A stretch of DNA of 63,591 nt, from contig NZ_CADIKI010000033.1 of assembly GCF_902859935.1 (NCBI RefSeq), positions 1 through 63,591 on the forward strand, given 5' to 3'. Shown here piece by piece: positions 18,926 through 27,668 of this stretch; position 1 is the first letter of the stretch, and each line of letters begins with the position of its first letter. The stretch comes from Paraburkholderia fynbosensis (lineage in GTDB: Bacteria > Pseudomonadota > Gammaproteobacteria > Burkholderiales > Burkholderiaceae). Below the pieces are notes generated by a model. That model did no database searches and was not told where the DNA came from. It was given only the letters and a program-made list of their open reading frames with translations. The position numbers were made by a program, and so were the translations under genes.

Positions 18926-20151
18926 TGCATTCGCTGGTTCTTGCACTGAAGAACGCTTTCCGCCACCGTCGCCGGAGTGTTGTCACGCTCGCGGCGATCG
19001 CGCTCGGCCTCGCCGCGATCAATCTGTTTAGCGGCTACATCGCGAATGTGTACGCGGGCCTCGAGCAACAGGCCGTGATGGGCGAGCGGCTCGGGCATCT
19101 GACTATCTTCAAACGTGGCTTCCTGCTCGAAGGCAAGCTGCAGCCGAAGCGCTATCTATTCACGCCGGAAGAAGCCCGCAAACTGGAGGCGATCGTCATG
19201 CACGAACCCGGTGCGAGGCTGGTGTCGCCGCGCCTGAGTCTGAACGGCCTGATTTCGAACGGTGAGGCGTCGACCGTGTTCATCGGCGAAGGCATCGTCG
19301 CCGAACATAACGACATGCTCGGCGCGGCCGACGAGAGCGACGCCGGCGGCCGGCTCGACCGGCACCGGCAAGAAGGCGTGGCGGTGTCGTCGGATCTCGC
19401 CAGGCTGCTCAATCTTCGCAAAGGCGAGACGTTCAGCCTGCTCGCATCGACCATCGACGGCCAGGCGAATGCGGTGGATGCGGATGTCGTCGATATCTTC
19501 AATACGGGTAGCGCGGGCACCAATGACAAGTATGTGCTGACCAGTCTGGGACTCGCGCAGTCGCTCATGAATACCGACTCGGTGGAACGCTTCATCGTGC
19601 TGCTCGACAACGCGGCATTGACGCAGCGGGCGAAGCGGGACCTTCTCCATCGACTGCGCGCCCGAGGTTTCGACGTCGAGATCAGAACATGGCAGGAAAT
19701 GTCGAGCTTCTATACGCAGGTGAAGGGGCTGTTCGACATGATCTTCTCGTTCATTGCGAGCATCGTGCTCGTCATCTCCGCAATGAGCGTGGCGAACACG
19801 ATGTCGATGGCGGTGGTGGAGCGCACACGCGAAATCGGCACGTTGCGCGCACTGGGGTTGACCAATGCGGGTGTGATTCGCCTATTCGCGTTCGAGGGAC
19901 TCTGGATTGCGCTGCTGGGCTGTCTGCTCGGGCTCGTCGTCACGCTAGCCGCCGCGTGTGCGATTAACGCATCCGGGATCGGCTATACCCCACCCAATTC
20001 GTCCGATCGCGTGTTGCTGCAGATCGATCTCGACTGGCTGCGCATGGGCGCGATCGCCCTCGCGGTGAGTTTTTTCGCCGTGCTGTGCGCGGCTTATCCG
20101 GCCTATCGCGCAACCCGTATCGAAGTCGTCGACGCACTGAGCTTCGTGTGA
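18925..20151 (+). CDS. ABC transporter permease, FtsX/MacB/LolC type
   Basis: The 408-residue protein has one N-terminal membrane helix (after NAFRHRRRSVVTLAAIALGLAA), a periplasmic domain of about 230 residues, and three C-terminal helices with the FtsX-family pattern (VERTREIGTLRALGLTNAGV). This 1+3 topology belongs to mechanotransmission transporters such as LolCDE, MacB and DevC. They lift lipids or lipoproteins out of the inner membrane rather than pumping through it. Its ATG overlaps the ATPase stop (TGATG). Confidence 0.9.
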   Translation: MHSLVLALKNAFRHRRRSVVTLAAIALGLAAINLFSGYIANVYAGLEQQAVMGERLGHLTIFKRGFLLEGKLQPKRYLFTPEEARKLEAIVMHEPGARLVSPRLSLNGLISNGEASTVFIGEGIVAEHNDMLGAADESDAGGRLDRHRQEGVAVSSDLARLLNLRKGETFSLLASTIDGQANAVDADVVDIFNTGSAGTNDKYVLTSLGLAQSLMNTDSVERFIVLLDNAALTQRAKRDLLHRLRARGFDVEIRTWQEMSSFYTQVKGLFDMIFSFIASIVLVISAMSVANTMSMAVVERTREIGTLRALGLTNAGVIRLFAFEGLWIALLGCLLGLVVTLAAACAINASGIGYTPPNSSDRVLLQIDLDWLRMGAIALAVSFFAVLCAAYPAYRATRIEVVDALSFV

Positions 20152-20194
20152 CGGCGCGGCCCGCTTTATTGTTGATTAATGAGCCATCGCGAAT

Positions 20195-20965
20195 ATGCAG
20201 TGTTATAAAAAATCCATTCTTCTGCTGGCTTCATTGCTTGTGGCGAGCGCGTCCTTTGCAGTCGGTGCATCGGCAACGGAAACCCTGGACGCCGCGCAGA
20301 TCGTCGCGGCAAGTGATCGCGCGCGCGGCGGTGGGCTGAGCGGCGTGCAATGGACCATCGATATCACGGGCCAGGATTCCGGCGGCCCGATCGACAGAAG
20401 GACTTACATGGTCCGCGCGAGCGGCGAAGACAGCCTTGCGCAGGCCACGTATCCTCCGCGGGAAGCGGGTAGCCGCCTGTTGCAGAATGGCCGCAGCATG
20501 TGGTTCGGCAAGCCGACGCTGACCAAGCCCGTGTTCATTTCGACGCGCCAGAAGATGGTCGGTCCCGCGTCGAACGGCGATATCGCTTCGACCAACTACG
20601 CGAAAGATTACGACGCAACCGTGCTGCGTACCGAGCAGGTGAACGGCGAAGACGCCTACGTCCTCAACCTGGTCGCGAAGAACAAATTCGTCACCTACGA
20701 CCGGATCGTCTACTACGTTTCCGTGTCGCATCTCGTGCCGTTGAAGGCCGAGTTTTATACGGTTTCGGGAAAGCTCTTCAAGACGGCCGTGTTCGAAATG
20801 AACAACCGGCTCGACATCGACGGCAAAGCACAGCCGTTCATCAGCAAGATGAGCATTCAGGACACGATTGAAAAGTCGAACTTCTCGCTATTGCAGTACA
20901 GCGAGGTGCGGACGAAGCAATTCGGTGCCGACACGTTCAATCTCGGTTCGCTGAATCGTCCCTGA
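20195..20965 (+). CDS. LolA-like periplasmic carrier (outer-membrane lipoprotein-sorting family)
   Basis: The 256-residue protein has a signal peptide (cleavage likely near GASA-TE). The body has the antiparallel-strand pattern of LolA-like proteins: MVRASGEDSLAQATYPPREAGSRLLQNGRSMWFGKP, then DYDATVLRTEQVNGEDAYVLNL, then VYYVSVSHLVPLKAEFYTVSGKLFKT. I take it as a member of the broad LolA-like superfamily (Pfam LolA_like, PF17131). It would ferry a hydrophobic cargo across the periplasm. It follows the ABC genes by 43 bases, so a lipid made by the upstream enzymes is the likely cargo. Confidence 0.78.
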   Translation: MQCYKKSILLLASLLVASASFAVGASATETLDAAQIVAASDRARGGGLSGVQWTIDITGQDSGGPIDRRTYMVRASGEDSLAQATYPPREAGSRLLQNGRSMWFGKPTLTKPVFISTRQKMVGPASNGDIASTNYAKDYDATVLRTEQVNGEDAYVLNLVAKNKFVTYDRIVYYVSVSHLVPLKAEFYTVSGKLFKTAVFEMNNRLDIDGKAQPFISKMSIQDTIEKSNFSLLQYSEVRTKQFGADTFNLGSLNRP

Positions 20966-20983
20966 TCGCAGGTTGTCGAAGTG

Positions 20984-22342
20984 ATGAAGCTGAAACGCGC
21001 CGGGGGGCGGCGATGTTGCGAGTCGCGCAGGCCGCGCATCCTGCTCGGCCTGTTTCATGCATTCGCATTGGCTTGCACCGGCATCTCGGGGCCGGCATCG
21101 GCGGCCGATGGGCAGGACGGCGGCGCGTTCGGCGGCATTGCTTTTCAGCATCACACGCAGATTGTCGGCTTTGGGACGGGCGCCGTATTAAACCGGCGCT
21201 CGCTGGCCAATCCGGACAACCAGATAGCGAAGCTGCCGGAAACCCAGGGTGAAATCGATCCTCGTGTGGATCTGACGCTCAAGGTCGATCCGTGCTATCT
21301 GCAACTCAAGCCGCGCGGGTTCTTCGTCTGGCAAGGCAGCACGCCGGGCGCGGGCGCCCGCGCGTCGACCGATGCTTACCTGAACGAAGGGCGGCTGTCA
21401 TGCCAGATGCCCGGCAACGTGAACCTGGAAGTGGGCCGCGGCGTGCTGCTATGGGGCAGCGCGATACTACTGTCGCCGAGCAATCCGTTCTTTGCGGAAA
21501 CGGGCAGGACCGACCCTGTCAGGGAGCAACTCGGCCGTGATATGGTGCGTGCGAGCGCGCAGATCACCCCGTCGTGGAGTGTCGAAGGCATCAGCAACTT
21601 TCACGTCGATACGCGCGATGCAACGAAGGCCTACTTCTCCCCGGTCACGGCGATCAAGGTCAACTGGACCGGCGACTCGGTGTCGGCAAGCGCGCTTGTG
21701 TCGCATCGCGACAATGGCGTGGACCGGCTCGGCGCATACGGCACGTGGACGGTGTCGGATGCGCTGTTGCTGTACGGCGATACGTCGGTGGGGCAGGGGC
21801 GCAACGCGCTATTCGCCGAACAACAGGCAACGGCGCCAGCGGGCTGGACGCTCTCGCAGAATCAGACACGCGACAGCGCATGGCGCGTCAGTGCGCTGCT
21901 GGGCGCAAGCTACACGCTGCTGTCCGGATGGACCCAGACACTGGAACTGCTCTATAACGGCGACGGCTACACGAGCGGCGAGAGACGTGCGTATCAGAAT
22001 GCGATCCGCTCTGGCAACACCGCGCTTGCTATGGGCGACGCCGCGGCCGCCGGTTTGTTGGGCCAGGCGTTGAACCCGCAGCAGAGCTTGCTCGGACAAC
22101 GCTATGCATTAGTCCAGCTGGGCCGCACGGACCTGTTCAATAGACTCGATCTGACACTGCGGTATATCCAGGCATTCGATATGCCATTTGGAGGAAACTT
22201 GGCATTGTCACTTACCTACAAATTGGGTCCCTCCGCCGAGTTGTTTGCATTCGGCCAATGGAACGTCGGCAACCCGCAATCGGAGTTCTTACAGCTTTAT
22301 AGATATTCCGTCATCAGCGGCTTTCGCTACTACTGGAACTGA
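20984..22342 (+). CDS. Predicted outer-membrane beta-barrel protein, last gene of the lipid operon
   Basis: The 452-residue protein has a signal peptide with an Arg-rich start (MKLKRAGGRRCCESRRPR) and a cleavage site near PASA-AD. The mature part alternates polar and hydrophobic residues in strands with Gly and aromatic girdle residues (SWSVEGISNFHVDT, VSASALVSHRDNGVDRLGAYGTWTVSD, LALSLTYKLGPSAELFAFGQWNVG). It ends in a strand, GFRYYWN. I cannot assign a Pfam family. It starts 18 bases after the LolA-like gene, so it is a candidate outer-membrane receptor or channel for the same cargo. Confidence 0.65.
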   Translation: MKLKRAGGRRCCESRRPRILLGLFHAFALACTGISGPASAADGQDGGAFGGIAFQHHTQIVGFGTGAVLNRRSLANPDNQIAKLPETQGEIDPRVDLTLKVDPCYLQLKPRGFFVWQGSTPGAGARASTDAYLNEGRLSCQMPGNVNLEVGRGVLLWGSAILLSPSNPFFAETGRTDPVREQLGRDMVRASAQITPSWSVEGISNFHVDTRDATKAYFSPVTAIKVNWTGDSVSASALVSHRDNGVDRLGAYGTWTVSDALLLYGDTSVGQGRNALFAEQQATAPAGWTLSQNQTRDSAWRVSALLGASYTLLSGWTQTLELLYNGDGYTSGERRAYQNAIRSGNTALAMGDAAAAGLLGQALNPQQSLLGQRYALVQLGRTDLFNRLDLTLRYIQAFDMPFGGNLALSLTYKLGPSAELFAFGQWNVGNPQSEFLQLYRYSVISGFRYYWN

Positions 22343-22780
22343 ATTCAACGCGGTATGCACGAGTGACAGTTTCTTGTTTCCCCGATTGACCGGCGCCGCT
22401 TTCCTTCCAGACCAAATTGTATTGAATTGTGACACGAGGCAAATACGGTCCTCTGCGGTTTCGACCGGGTGGAAATGACCTTGGAAATTATAGGAAACGG
22501 CCCTAGACTCTATATCGCGCCGGTTGTTCAGGTTAACTGACTATGCCGGCCGGCCGGTCGTATCCGCAATCAATGCCAGTTATCCATGTGAACATCTGTC
22601 ACCTGGCGTCGTTGGAATAGCAGTCCGGTAACGCCGGAGCGAATGACTTCACTGCGTGAGTCGAGTCTGAACAAGGAGACCCCAACAGACCCCAGACCAT
22701 TCCTCGACACAACTCGATCGGCGCCGCCGGAGACGGTCGGCAGCAAGCTGCTGGAGCACATAACTTCCATGGAGTACGTG
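22343..22780. other. Intergenic region, about 440 bp
   Basis: No gene is seen. The region separates the PKS operon from the next small genes. I see no clear T-rich terminator after the operon. Confidence 0.4.
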
Positions 22781-23161
22781 ATGGCAACTAAACCACAATG
22801 GCGAACGCTGTTATCTCTCGGTTGTCTGTCGTTCGCCCTGATGGGCAATAACGCCCGCGCAGAAAGCATTCCGATTGTGACAGGCGAGCAGTGGGTCGCG
22901 TCGTCGCCGGAGGCCAAGAAGGCGTATCTCGTCGGCGTCGCCAATATGCTCGAAATCGAGCGCGCCTACGCCGGCAACGCGGCCGCCCATAGCAACGATA
23001 TCGCGCCGCGCTTCTCGAAAGGCATGCAAGGTCAATCTCTCGACAGCGTGCGCCAGGGGCTCGACAACTGGTACGCCGCGAATCCGACGAGAATCCAGCA
23101 CCCGGTGATTGAGACCCTGTGGTTTGAAATGGTCGTGCCCGGCCTGAAGAAAAACCAATGA
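22781..23161 (+). CDS. Small secreted protein of unknown function
   Basis: The 126-residue protein has a signal peptide ending near NNARA-ES. The mature part contains EQWVASSPEAKKAYLVGVANMLEIERA and a C-terminal NPTRIQHPVIETLWFEMVVPGL. Similar proteins are widespread in proteobacteria but I know no function. GGAG at 22771-22774 supports the ATG at 22781. It is followed at once by a glycine-zipper lipoprotein gene, so both may act in the envelope. Confidence 0.75.
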   Translation: MATKPQWRTLLSLGCLSFALMGNNARAESIPIVTGEQWVASSPEAKKAYLVGVANMLEIERAYAGNAAAHSNDIAPRFSKGMQGQSLDSVRQGLDNWYAANPTRIQHPVIETLWFEMVVPGLKKNQ

Positions 23162-23172
23162 GGAAGACGATC

Positions 23173-23394
23173 ATGAAACGACTTGGATGGATCATGGGCA
23201 TTGGCGTTTTCGCGGTCGTCGTCGGATGTACGGACATGAGCGCGCGACAACAGGGAACGATGAGCGGCGCGGCGATCGGCGCGGCCGGCGGCGCGGGCAT
23301 TGCGGCGATCTCGGGCGGTGACGCATGGACCGGCGCACTCATCGGCGGTGCGGCGGGTGGGGTGGCCGGCAATATCAGGGGCGGGCGACAGTAA
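23173..23394 (+). CDS. Glycine-zipper lipoprotein
   Basis: The short protein (73 residues) has a lipobox (VVVGC) and then a glycine-zipper repeat (GAAIGAAGGAGIAAISGG, GALIGGAAGGVAGN), as in the 17-kDa surface antigen/YMGG group. It should be anchored in the outer membrane by a lipidated Cys. GAGGAAG at 23159 upstream favours the ATG at 23173. An ATG at 23158 overlapping the previous stop (ATGA) is the alternative. Either way it is coupled to the gene before it. Confidence 0.75.
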   Translation: MKRLGWIMGIGVFAVVVGCTDMSARQQGTMSGAAIGAAGGAGIAAISGGDAWTGALIGGAAGGVAGNIRGGRQ

Positions 23395-24100
23395 GACGTC
23401 GGGACGGGGCACGGAGTGGTCTGTGCATCGCGCCCCGTCCGCGTTCGCGGCGCGTGTCGACGCGCTTTGCATCAAGCCGGGCGGGTCGACTATCGAGTCG
23501 TCCGGCCATCTAACGGCATGGGCTTGAGTGTCTGCTGCCGCATTACAAAAAGCTATCCGATTCTGCGGGTCGAGAGTGATTTGCCGCAAGGCGACGCCAT
23601 GTGAAAGCCTTCCGCTGTCGTCACGTCGCGTTTTGCATTCAAGGCGCGAGACCGGTCACCCCATTCATCCTTCCAGCACTGCCCATCGCGGCGCCTGCGC
23701 CCTTCGCAGCTCAGTTCATCGCACCCATGGCCTCCTATGCAAATGTCAAAAGTGCATTGCGAGCGCCGAAGCGATTCATCGGTCTGCGCGAGAGTTTGAA
23801 CGGATGGATAAAAGACCTTAGGATATCCAGGCGGGAACAGGCAACGAACGCGCGCCGTGATCGCAGCCAGACCGGAAAAACCATCGCGGCGCTCTTTCAT
23901 AGCGTCGCTCAGTCCGCTCGATGAACGACGTTCGCCTTGCAGGCCGCTGCAAGGCCCGACCGGCGCGTATGATCGGACCACGGACACTGCAAGCCGAGGC
24001 TTGGCGCTCGAGCCCTTGAACGCCGTCGAGGTGGCGGCATGAGCACAAGACGCAAGCGCCAAGCCTGCGAGAATGTGCAATCCTCACTAAGAGAGCACGA
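23395..24100. other. Intergenic region, about 700 bp
   Basis: Several short open frames are present on both strands, but none has a ribosome site, a domain or the codon pattern of neighbouring genes. I see no RNA gene or mobile element. Confidence 0.4.
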
Positions 24101-25666
24101 ATGCTACGCACGTCGCTGAAGGTAATAAAGATAAGTGCATTGATTCTGGTTCTGCTGATCATCGCCGCGCTAGGGATGCGCGCATGGTACGCGCAGCGTG
24201 CTCCGGACTTGTCGGTCTGGCATACCTATGTGCCGCGCGAAATGACGATCGAGGAAATGGACGCCGGCGACTGGAACGCCTATATGAAGGCAGAGGCGCG
24301 GATTTTTAACGACGTGCGCGTCAATGTTGTCGAGAAACTGAGACCGGCCGAGCGCGTGCCGTCGAACCGCTACTACAAAGGCTCGCCGATCTATCCGGAG
24401 CAGTTCGCGGAGAACTGGAACCGCTCGTACATACTTGAACCATCGGGGCCGCCCGTGGGCGCGGTGGTATTGCTGCATGGCCTGACGGATTCGCCTTTCA
24501 GCTTGCGCCATATTGCGCGCCGCTACCGGGACCGGGGCTTTGTCGCAATCGGCATTCGTCTGCCGGGACACGGTACGGTGCCGGCCGGGCTGACGCGCGT
24601 CGAATGGCGTGAATGGGCCGCCGCGACGCGGCTCGCGGTGCGCGAAGCGCGCCGGCGTATCGGTCCGGACAAGCCGCTCGAATTGGTCGGCTTCTCGAAC
24701 GGCGGCGCGCTGGCGCTGCAATATGCGCTGGACTCCATCGAGAATCCTGCGCTCTCGCGTCCGACGCGCGTCGTGCTGATCTCACCGATGATCGGCGTGA
24801 CCCGTTATGCCCGCTTTGCCGGACTGGCCGGCTTGCCTGCGGTGTTCCCGGCATTCGCGCGGGCCGCTTGGCTCGGCATCGTGCCGGAGTTCAATCCGTT
24901 CAAATACAACTCATTTCCGGTCAACGGCGCGCGTCAATCCTACCTGCTCACGAGTACGATTCAGGATCAGATCAACCGGCTGCATCGTGAGAACAGGCTG
25001 CTTGCCTTGCCGCCGGTGCTGACGTTCCAGTCCGTGACCGATTTCACCGTCAGCACGCCGGCGGTGATGTCGTCGCTCTACGATCAGCTTCCCGAGAACG
25101 GCAGTGAAGTCGTGTTGTTCGACGTGAATCGCAGTGTGAGATTCAGAACCTTTCTGCGCGTGGCGTCGTACACCGCGCTCTCACGATTGCTGCGCACCGG
25201 GCCGCAAAACTATCGCACCACGGTCATCGCAAACGCGTCGCCGGATTCGAGCCATACCGTCGCGCGCAGTGTCGATGCGGGTCAAGTGGAGACGCATGTC
25301 ACGCCTCTGAACATCGAGTATCCACAGGATATTTTTTCGTTGTCGCACGTCGCGATTCCGTTCCCGGTGACGGACGCACTCTATGGCATCGCTCCGAACG
25401 ACGAGGAAAATTTCAACGAAAATCTGGGCACGCTCGCCCCGCGAGGCGAACGCGGTACGTTGATTCTGACGCTCGACTCCATGTTCCGGATCGCATCGAA
25501 TCCGTTCTTCCCCTATCTGCTGGAGCGCATTGACGAGGGCATCGGCAAGCTGCCGAATCCGGTGGTCAAGTCGCCCGAACGTTCTCACGAAACCGCGGCG
25601 GGGCAGCCGGACGCAACGGCGGACGAGCTACCGGAGCTCAACGAGGTCGGGTCTGATGAGCCGTGA
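24101..25666 (+). CDS. Membrane-anchored alpha/beta hydrolase
   Basis: The 521-residue protein has one N-terminal membrane segment (ISALILVLLIIAALGMRAW) and then a serine hydrolase domain. The oxyanion region is VVLLHGLTDSPFS and the nucleophile elbow is GFSNGG. The layout suggests a carboxylesterase or lipase held at the inner membrane and facing the periplasm. The C-terminal 40 residues are low-complexity (ETAAGQPDATADELPELNE). The substrate is unknown. It stands alone and converges on the xylanase gene. Confidence 0.8.
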   Translation: MLRTSLKVIKISALILVLLIIAALGMRAWYAQRAPDLSVWHTYVPREMTIEEMDAGDWNAYMKAEARIFNDVRVNVVEKLRPAERVPSNRYYKGSPIYPEQFAENWNRSYILEPSGPPVGAVVLLHGLTDSPFSLRHIARRYRDRGFVAIGIRLPGHGTVPAGLTRVEWREWAAATRLAVREARRRIGPDKPLELVGFSNGGALALQYALDSIENPALSRPTRVVLISPMIGVTRYARFAGLAGLPAVFPAFARAAWLGIVPEFNPFKYNSFPVNGARQSYLLTSTIQDQINRLHRENRLLALPPVLTFQSVTDFTVSTPAVMSSLYDQLPENGSEVVLFDVNRSVRFRTFLRVASYTALSRLLRTGPQNYRTTVIANASPDSSHTVARSVDAGQVETHVTPLNIEYPQDIFSLSHVAIPFPVTDALYGIAPNDEENFNENLGTLAPRGERGTLILTLDSMFRIASNPFFPYLLERIDEGIGKLPNPVVKSPERSHETAAGQPDATADELPELNEVGSDEP

Positions 25667-25696
25667 CAAGCCGATGCCGCGGTAGTCGGCCATCCA

Positions 25697-25729
25697 CGAG
25701 AGACTGCGCCCGCTCATCGCAGTCTCTCG
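25697..25729. terminator. Bidirectional terminator hairpin
   Basis: A perfect 12-base stem (CGAGAGACTGCG / CGCAGTCTCTCG) with a 9-base loop lies between two convergent genes. It can stop transcription from both sides. Confidence 0.7.
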
Positions 25730-25742
25730 AATCAAGCGAAAA

Positions 25743-26927
25743 TTACGGCTGATAGGACGGATCGACGATCGTCCAGAACGCCGCTTTCGGCTGCAGGTTG
25801 GCCGCGAACAGCAGCGGCAGATTGTTGCGCGGCACCGGCGTCGATGTCAGCCATGTGTGCTTGTCGGTATAACCCCACAGTGTCACCGCCTTGATGCTCG
25901 CCTCCTGTTCGAACAGGTCGAACACGGCGCGATAGCGCTGAGCCTGGGCGCGCATCACGTCGTTCGGCACCGGACGGCCGAGGTCGGGCAGACACGCATG
26001 CGGGTTGCTCCAGCATTCGCCGGAGTCGGTATAGAGGCTCACGTCGAGTTCCGTCACCTGGTTTTCGAGTCCGAGCGCGGCGACGTCCTCAATAGCCTGC
26101 TTGATGTTAGGCAGTGGCGGCCAGTTGACGCTGATGTGCATCTGATGCCCGACGCCGTCGATCGGCACGCCCTCGGCGCGCAACTCGCGAATCACGGAGA
26201 GCAGTTTCGCGCGCTTGGCTGTGTCGTCGGTGTTGTAGTCGTTGATATAGAGCTTGACGTTCGGATCGGCCGCTCGCGCCGCGCGGAACGCAATCGCAAT
26301 GTAGTCCTTGCCGAGCGCGCGATACCACGGACTGTCTTCGCGATAGACCAGATGCGGGTCGTCGCTGATGACTTCATTGACCACGTCCCACGCATAGACC
26401 TTGCCGCGGAAATGTGTGACCACGTCGGTTACATAGCGGCGCAGCCGTGCCGCGACGATGTCGTGATAGTGCGGATCGTTGGGGTCGCCGGCAAAGAACC
26501 AGTCCGGCGCTTCTTTCCAGCCGCCGCTCTTGAAGTGCCAAACGAGCGTGTGCCCGCGCACCGCGATGCCGTGGGCCTCGGCGAACGCGACGATCTCGTC
26601 GGCCGGCGCGAAGTTGTACTTGCCCTCGGCGACGCCGATCGTGCCCGGCTTCATCTTGTTCTCGGCGGTCAAGCTCGAAAACTGTGTGGCGAGGAGCGCG
26701 GCGTCAGCCGGGTTTTCGATCGAGTCAGGTTCGATCGCGGCGCCTACCTTGAAATGCGCAGCCATTACGTTTCGCAGTTGCGGCGGTGTTTCTGCGGGCA
26801 CGGCGGCGAGGGGCGGGCCGTCTTGAGCGGCGCTCGCCTGGCTGCTCGCGCAGCCGGCGCTCCAGACAACCGAGCACAGAGCGGCGGCCATGCAGAGCAG
26901 GCGTAACGGGGGACGTCGAGTGCGCAT
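25743..26927 (-). CDS. GH10 endo-1,4-beta-xylanase, lipoprotein
   Basis: The 394-residue protein begins with a lipoprotein signal (lipobox SAGC at about residues 23-26), so it is probably tethered to the outer membrane. GH10 landmarks are clear: RGHTLVWH, the acid/base Glu 185 in WDVVNEV, YINDYN, and the nucleophile Glu 293 in TELDVSLY. The enzyme cuts xylan backbones to xylo-oligosaccharides. A GTTAGCGGTAAC site lies upstream, matching sites at the sugar-transport and xylose operons elsewhere in the window, so it is likely induced with them. Confidence 0.92.
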   Translation of the reverse strand: MRTRRPPLRLLCMAAALCSVVWSAGCASSQASAAQDGPPLAAVPAETPPQLRNVMAAHFKVGAAIEPDSIENPADAALLATQFSSLTAENKMKPGTIGVAEGKYNFAPADEIVAFAEAHGIAVRGHTLVWHFKSGGWKEAPDWFFAGDPNDPHYHDIVAARLRRYVTDVVTHFRGKVYAWDVVNEVISDDPHLVYREDSPWYRALGKDYIAIAFRAARAADPNVKLYINDYNTDDTAKRAKLLSVIRELRAEGVPIDGVGHQMHISVNWPPLPNIKQAIEDVAALGLENQVTELDVSLYTDSGECWSNPHACLPDLGRPVPNDVMRAQAQRYRAVFDLFEQEASIKAVTLWGYTDKHTWLTSTPVPRNNLPLLFAANLQPKAAFWTIVDPSYQP

Positions 26928-26983
26928 TTATCTGTCTCCTGGCGGTGTGTTTTCGATTCGAGCGATTTTTAACTACGTGTAAC

Positions 26984-26995
26984 GTTAGCGGTAAC
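26984..26995. promoter_or_regulatory. LacI-type operator GTTAGCGGTAAC upstream of the xylanase
   Basis: The site fits GTTA-nCGn-TAAC, with a central CG as usual for LacI family operators. It lies 57 bases upstream of the xylanase start and is the exact reverse complement of the site at 35479-35490. Confidence 0.65.
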
Positions 26996-27197
26996 ATCAT
27001 GATGTTAAGGAGCGCCGGAGGCCCTCGCTATGCGGGGTTAACCTGACTGATCCGGCGCAGCCGATGCGATGCGCAGCAGGCGCGCGACGCTGCACCGTCA
27101 TCGATACGCCGGAACTCGCGGTGCCCACAAACTCGTAAGGCAGCAGCGCGCCAGTTTGATAAGCGTGGCCGGATCACATCCTTGGCCAGACCAGCGC

Positions 27198-27663
27198 ATG
27201 GGCATTCGACAGCTCGCCGGCGAGCTCAATCTTCCTGTTTCGACGATCTCGCGCGCGTTGAACGACAGCGACGAAGTCCGCGCCGAGACCCGCGAACGTG
27301 TGCGCGCTGCCGCGCTTGCCCACGGCTATGCGCCGAGCAAGTCGGCCGAGAGTTTGCGCAAGGGCCGCCTGACATCATCGGACTGATGCTGCCGATGCGG
27401 CGAAGAAGAGAAATACACGCTCGGCGTCTTCATGACCCTGGCTGATGACCAACCGCCATTTCCCGTTCGTAGCGTTGGGCCGCAGCGAATCGGGCGGCGA
27501 GCACGCCTGGGTCGACCTCGATTTCGAAGCCGTGGCTGATGCGGGTGTCGCGCGGCGCGTGGCGCTCGGGCATCGGCGCATCGCGCAGGGGTCGACGCCA
27601 TTCAAGTCGACAGAAGCCGTGCGCTATCGACCGTGCGCACCGCCGAAATCCATTCCGATCTAA
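27198..27663 (+). pseudogene. Broken LacI family regulator
   Basis: The first 60 codons are a normal LacI helix-turn-helix (IRQLAGELNLPVSTISRALN, VRAETRERVRAAALAHGYAPS). The reading frame then shifts. Family-like text continues in other frames: DIIGLMLP, then EEKYTLGVFMTLAD from about 27405, then FPFVALGRSESGGEHAWVDLDFEAV from 27451. The middle and the end of the ligand-binding domain are missing. It is divergent from the xylanase and may have been its local repressor. Confidence 0.8.
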
Positions 27664-27668
27664 ACGTA

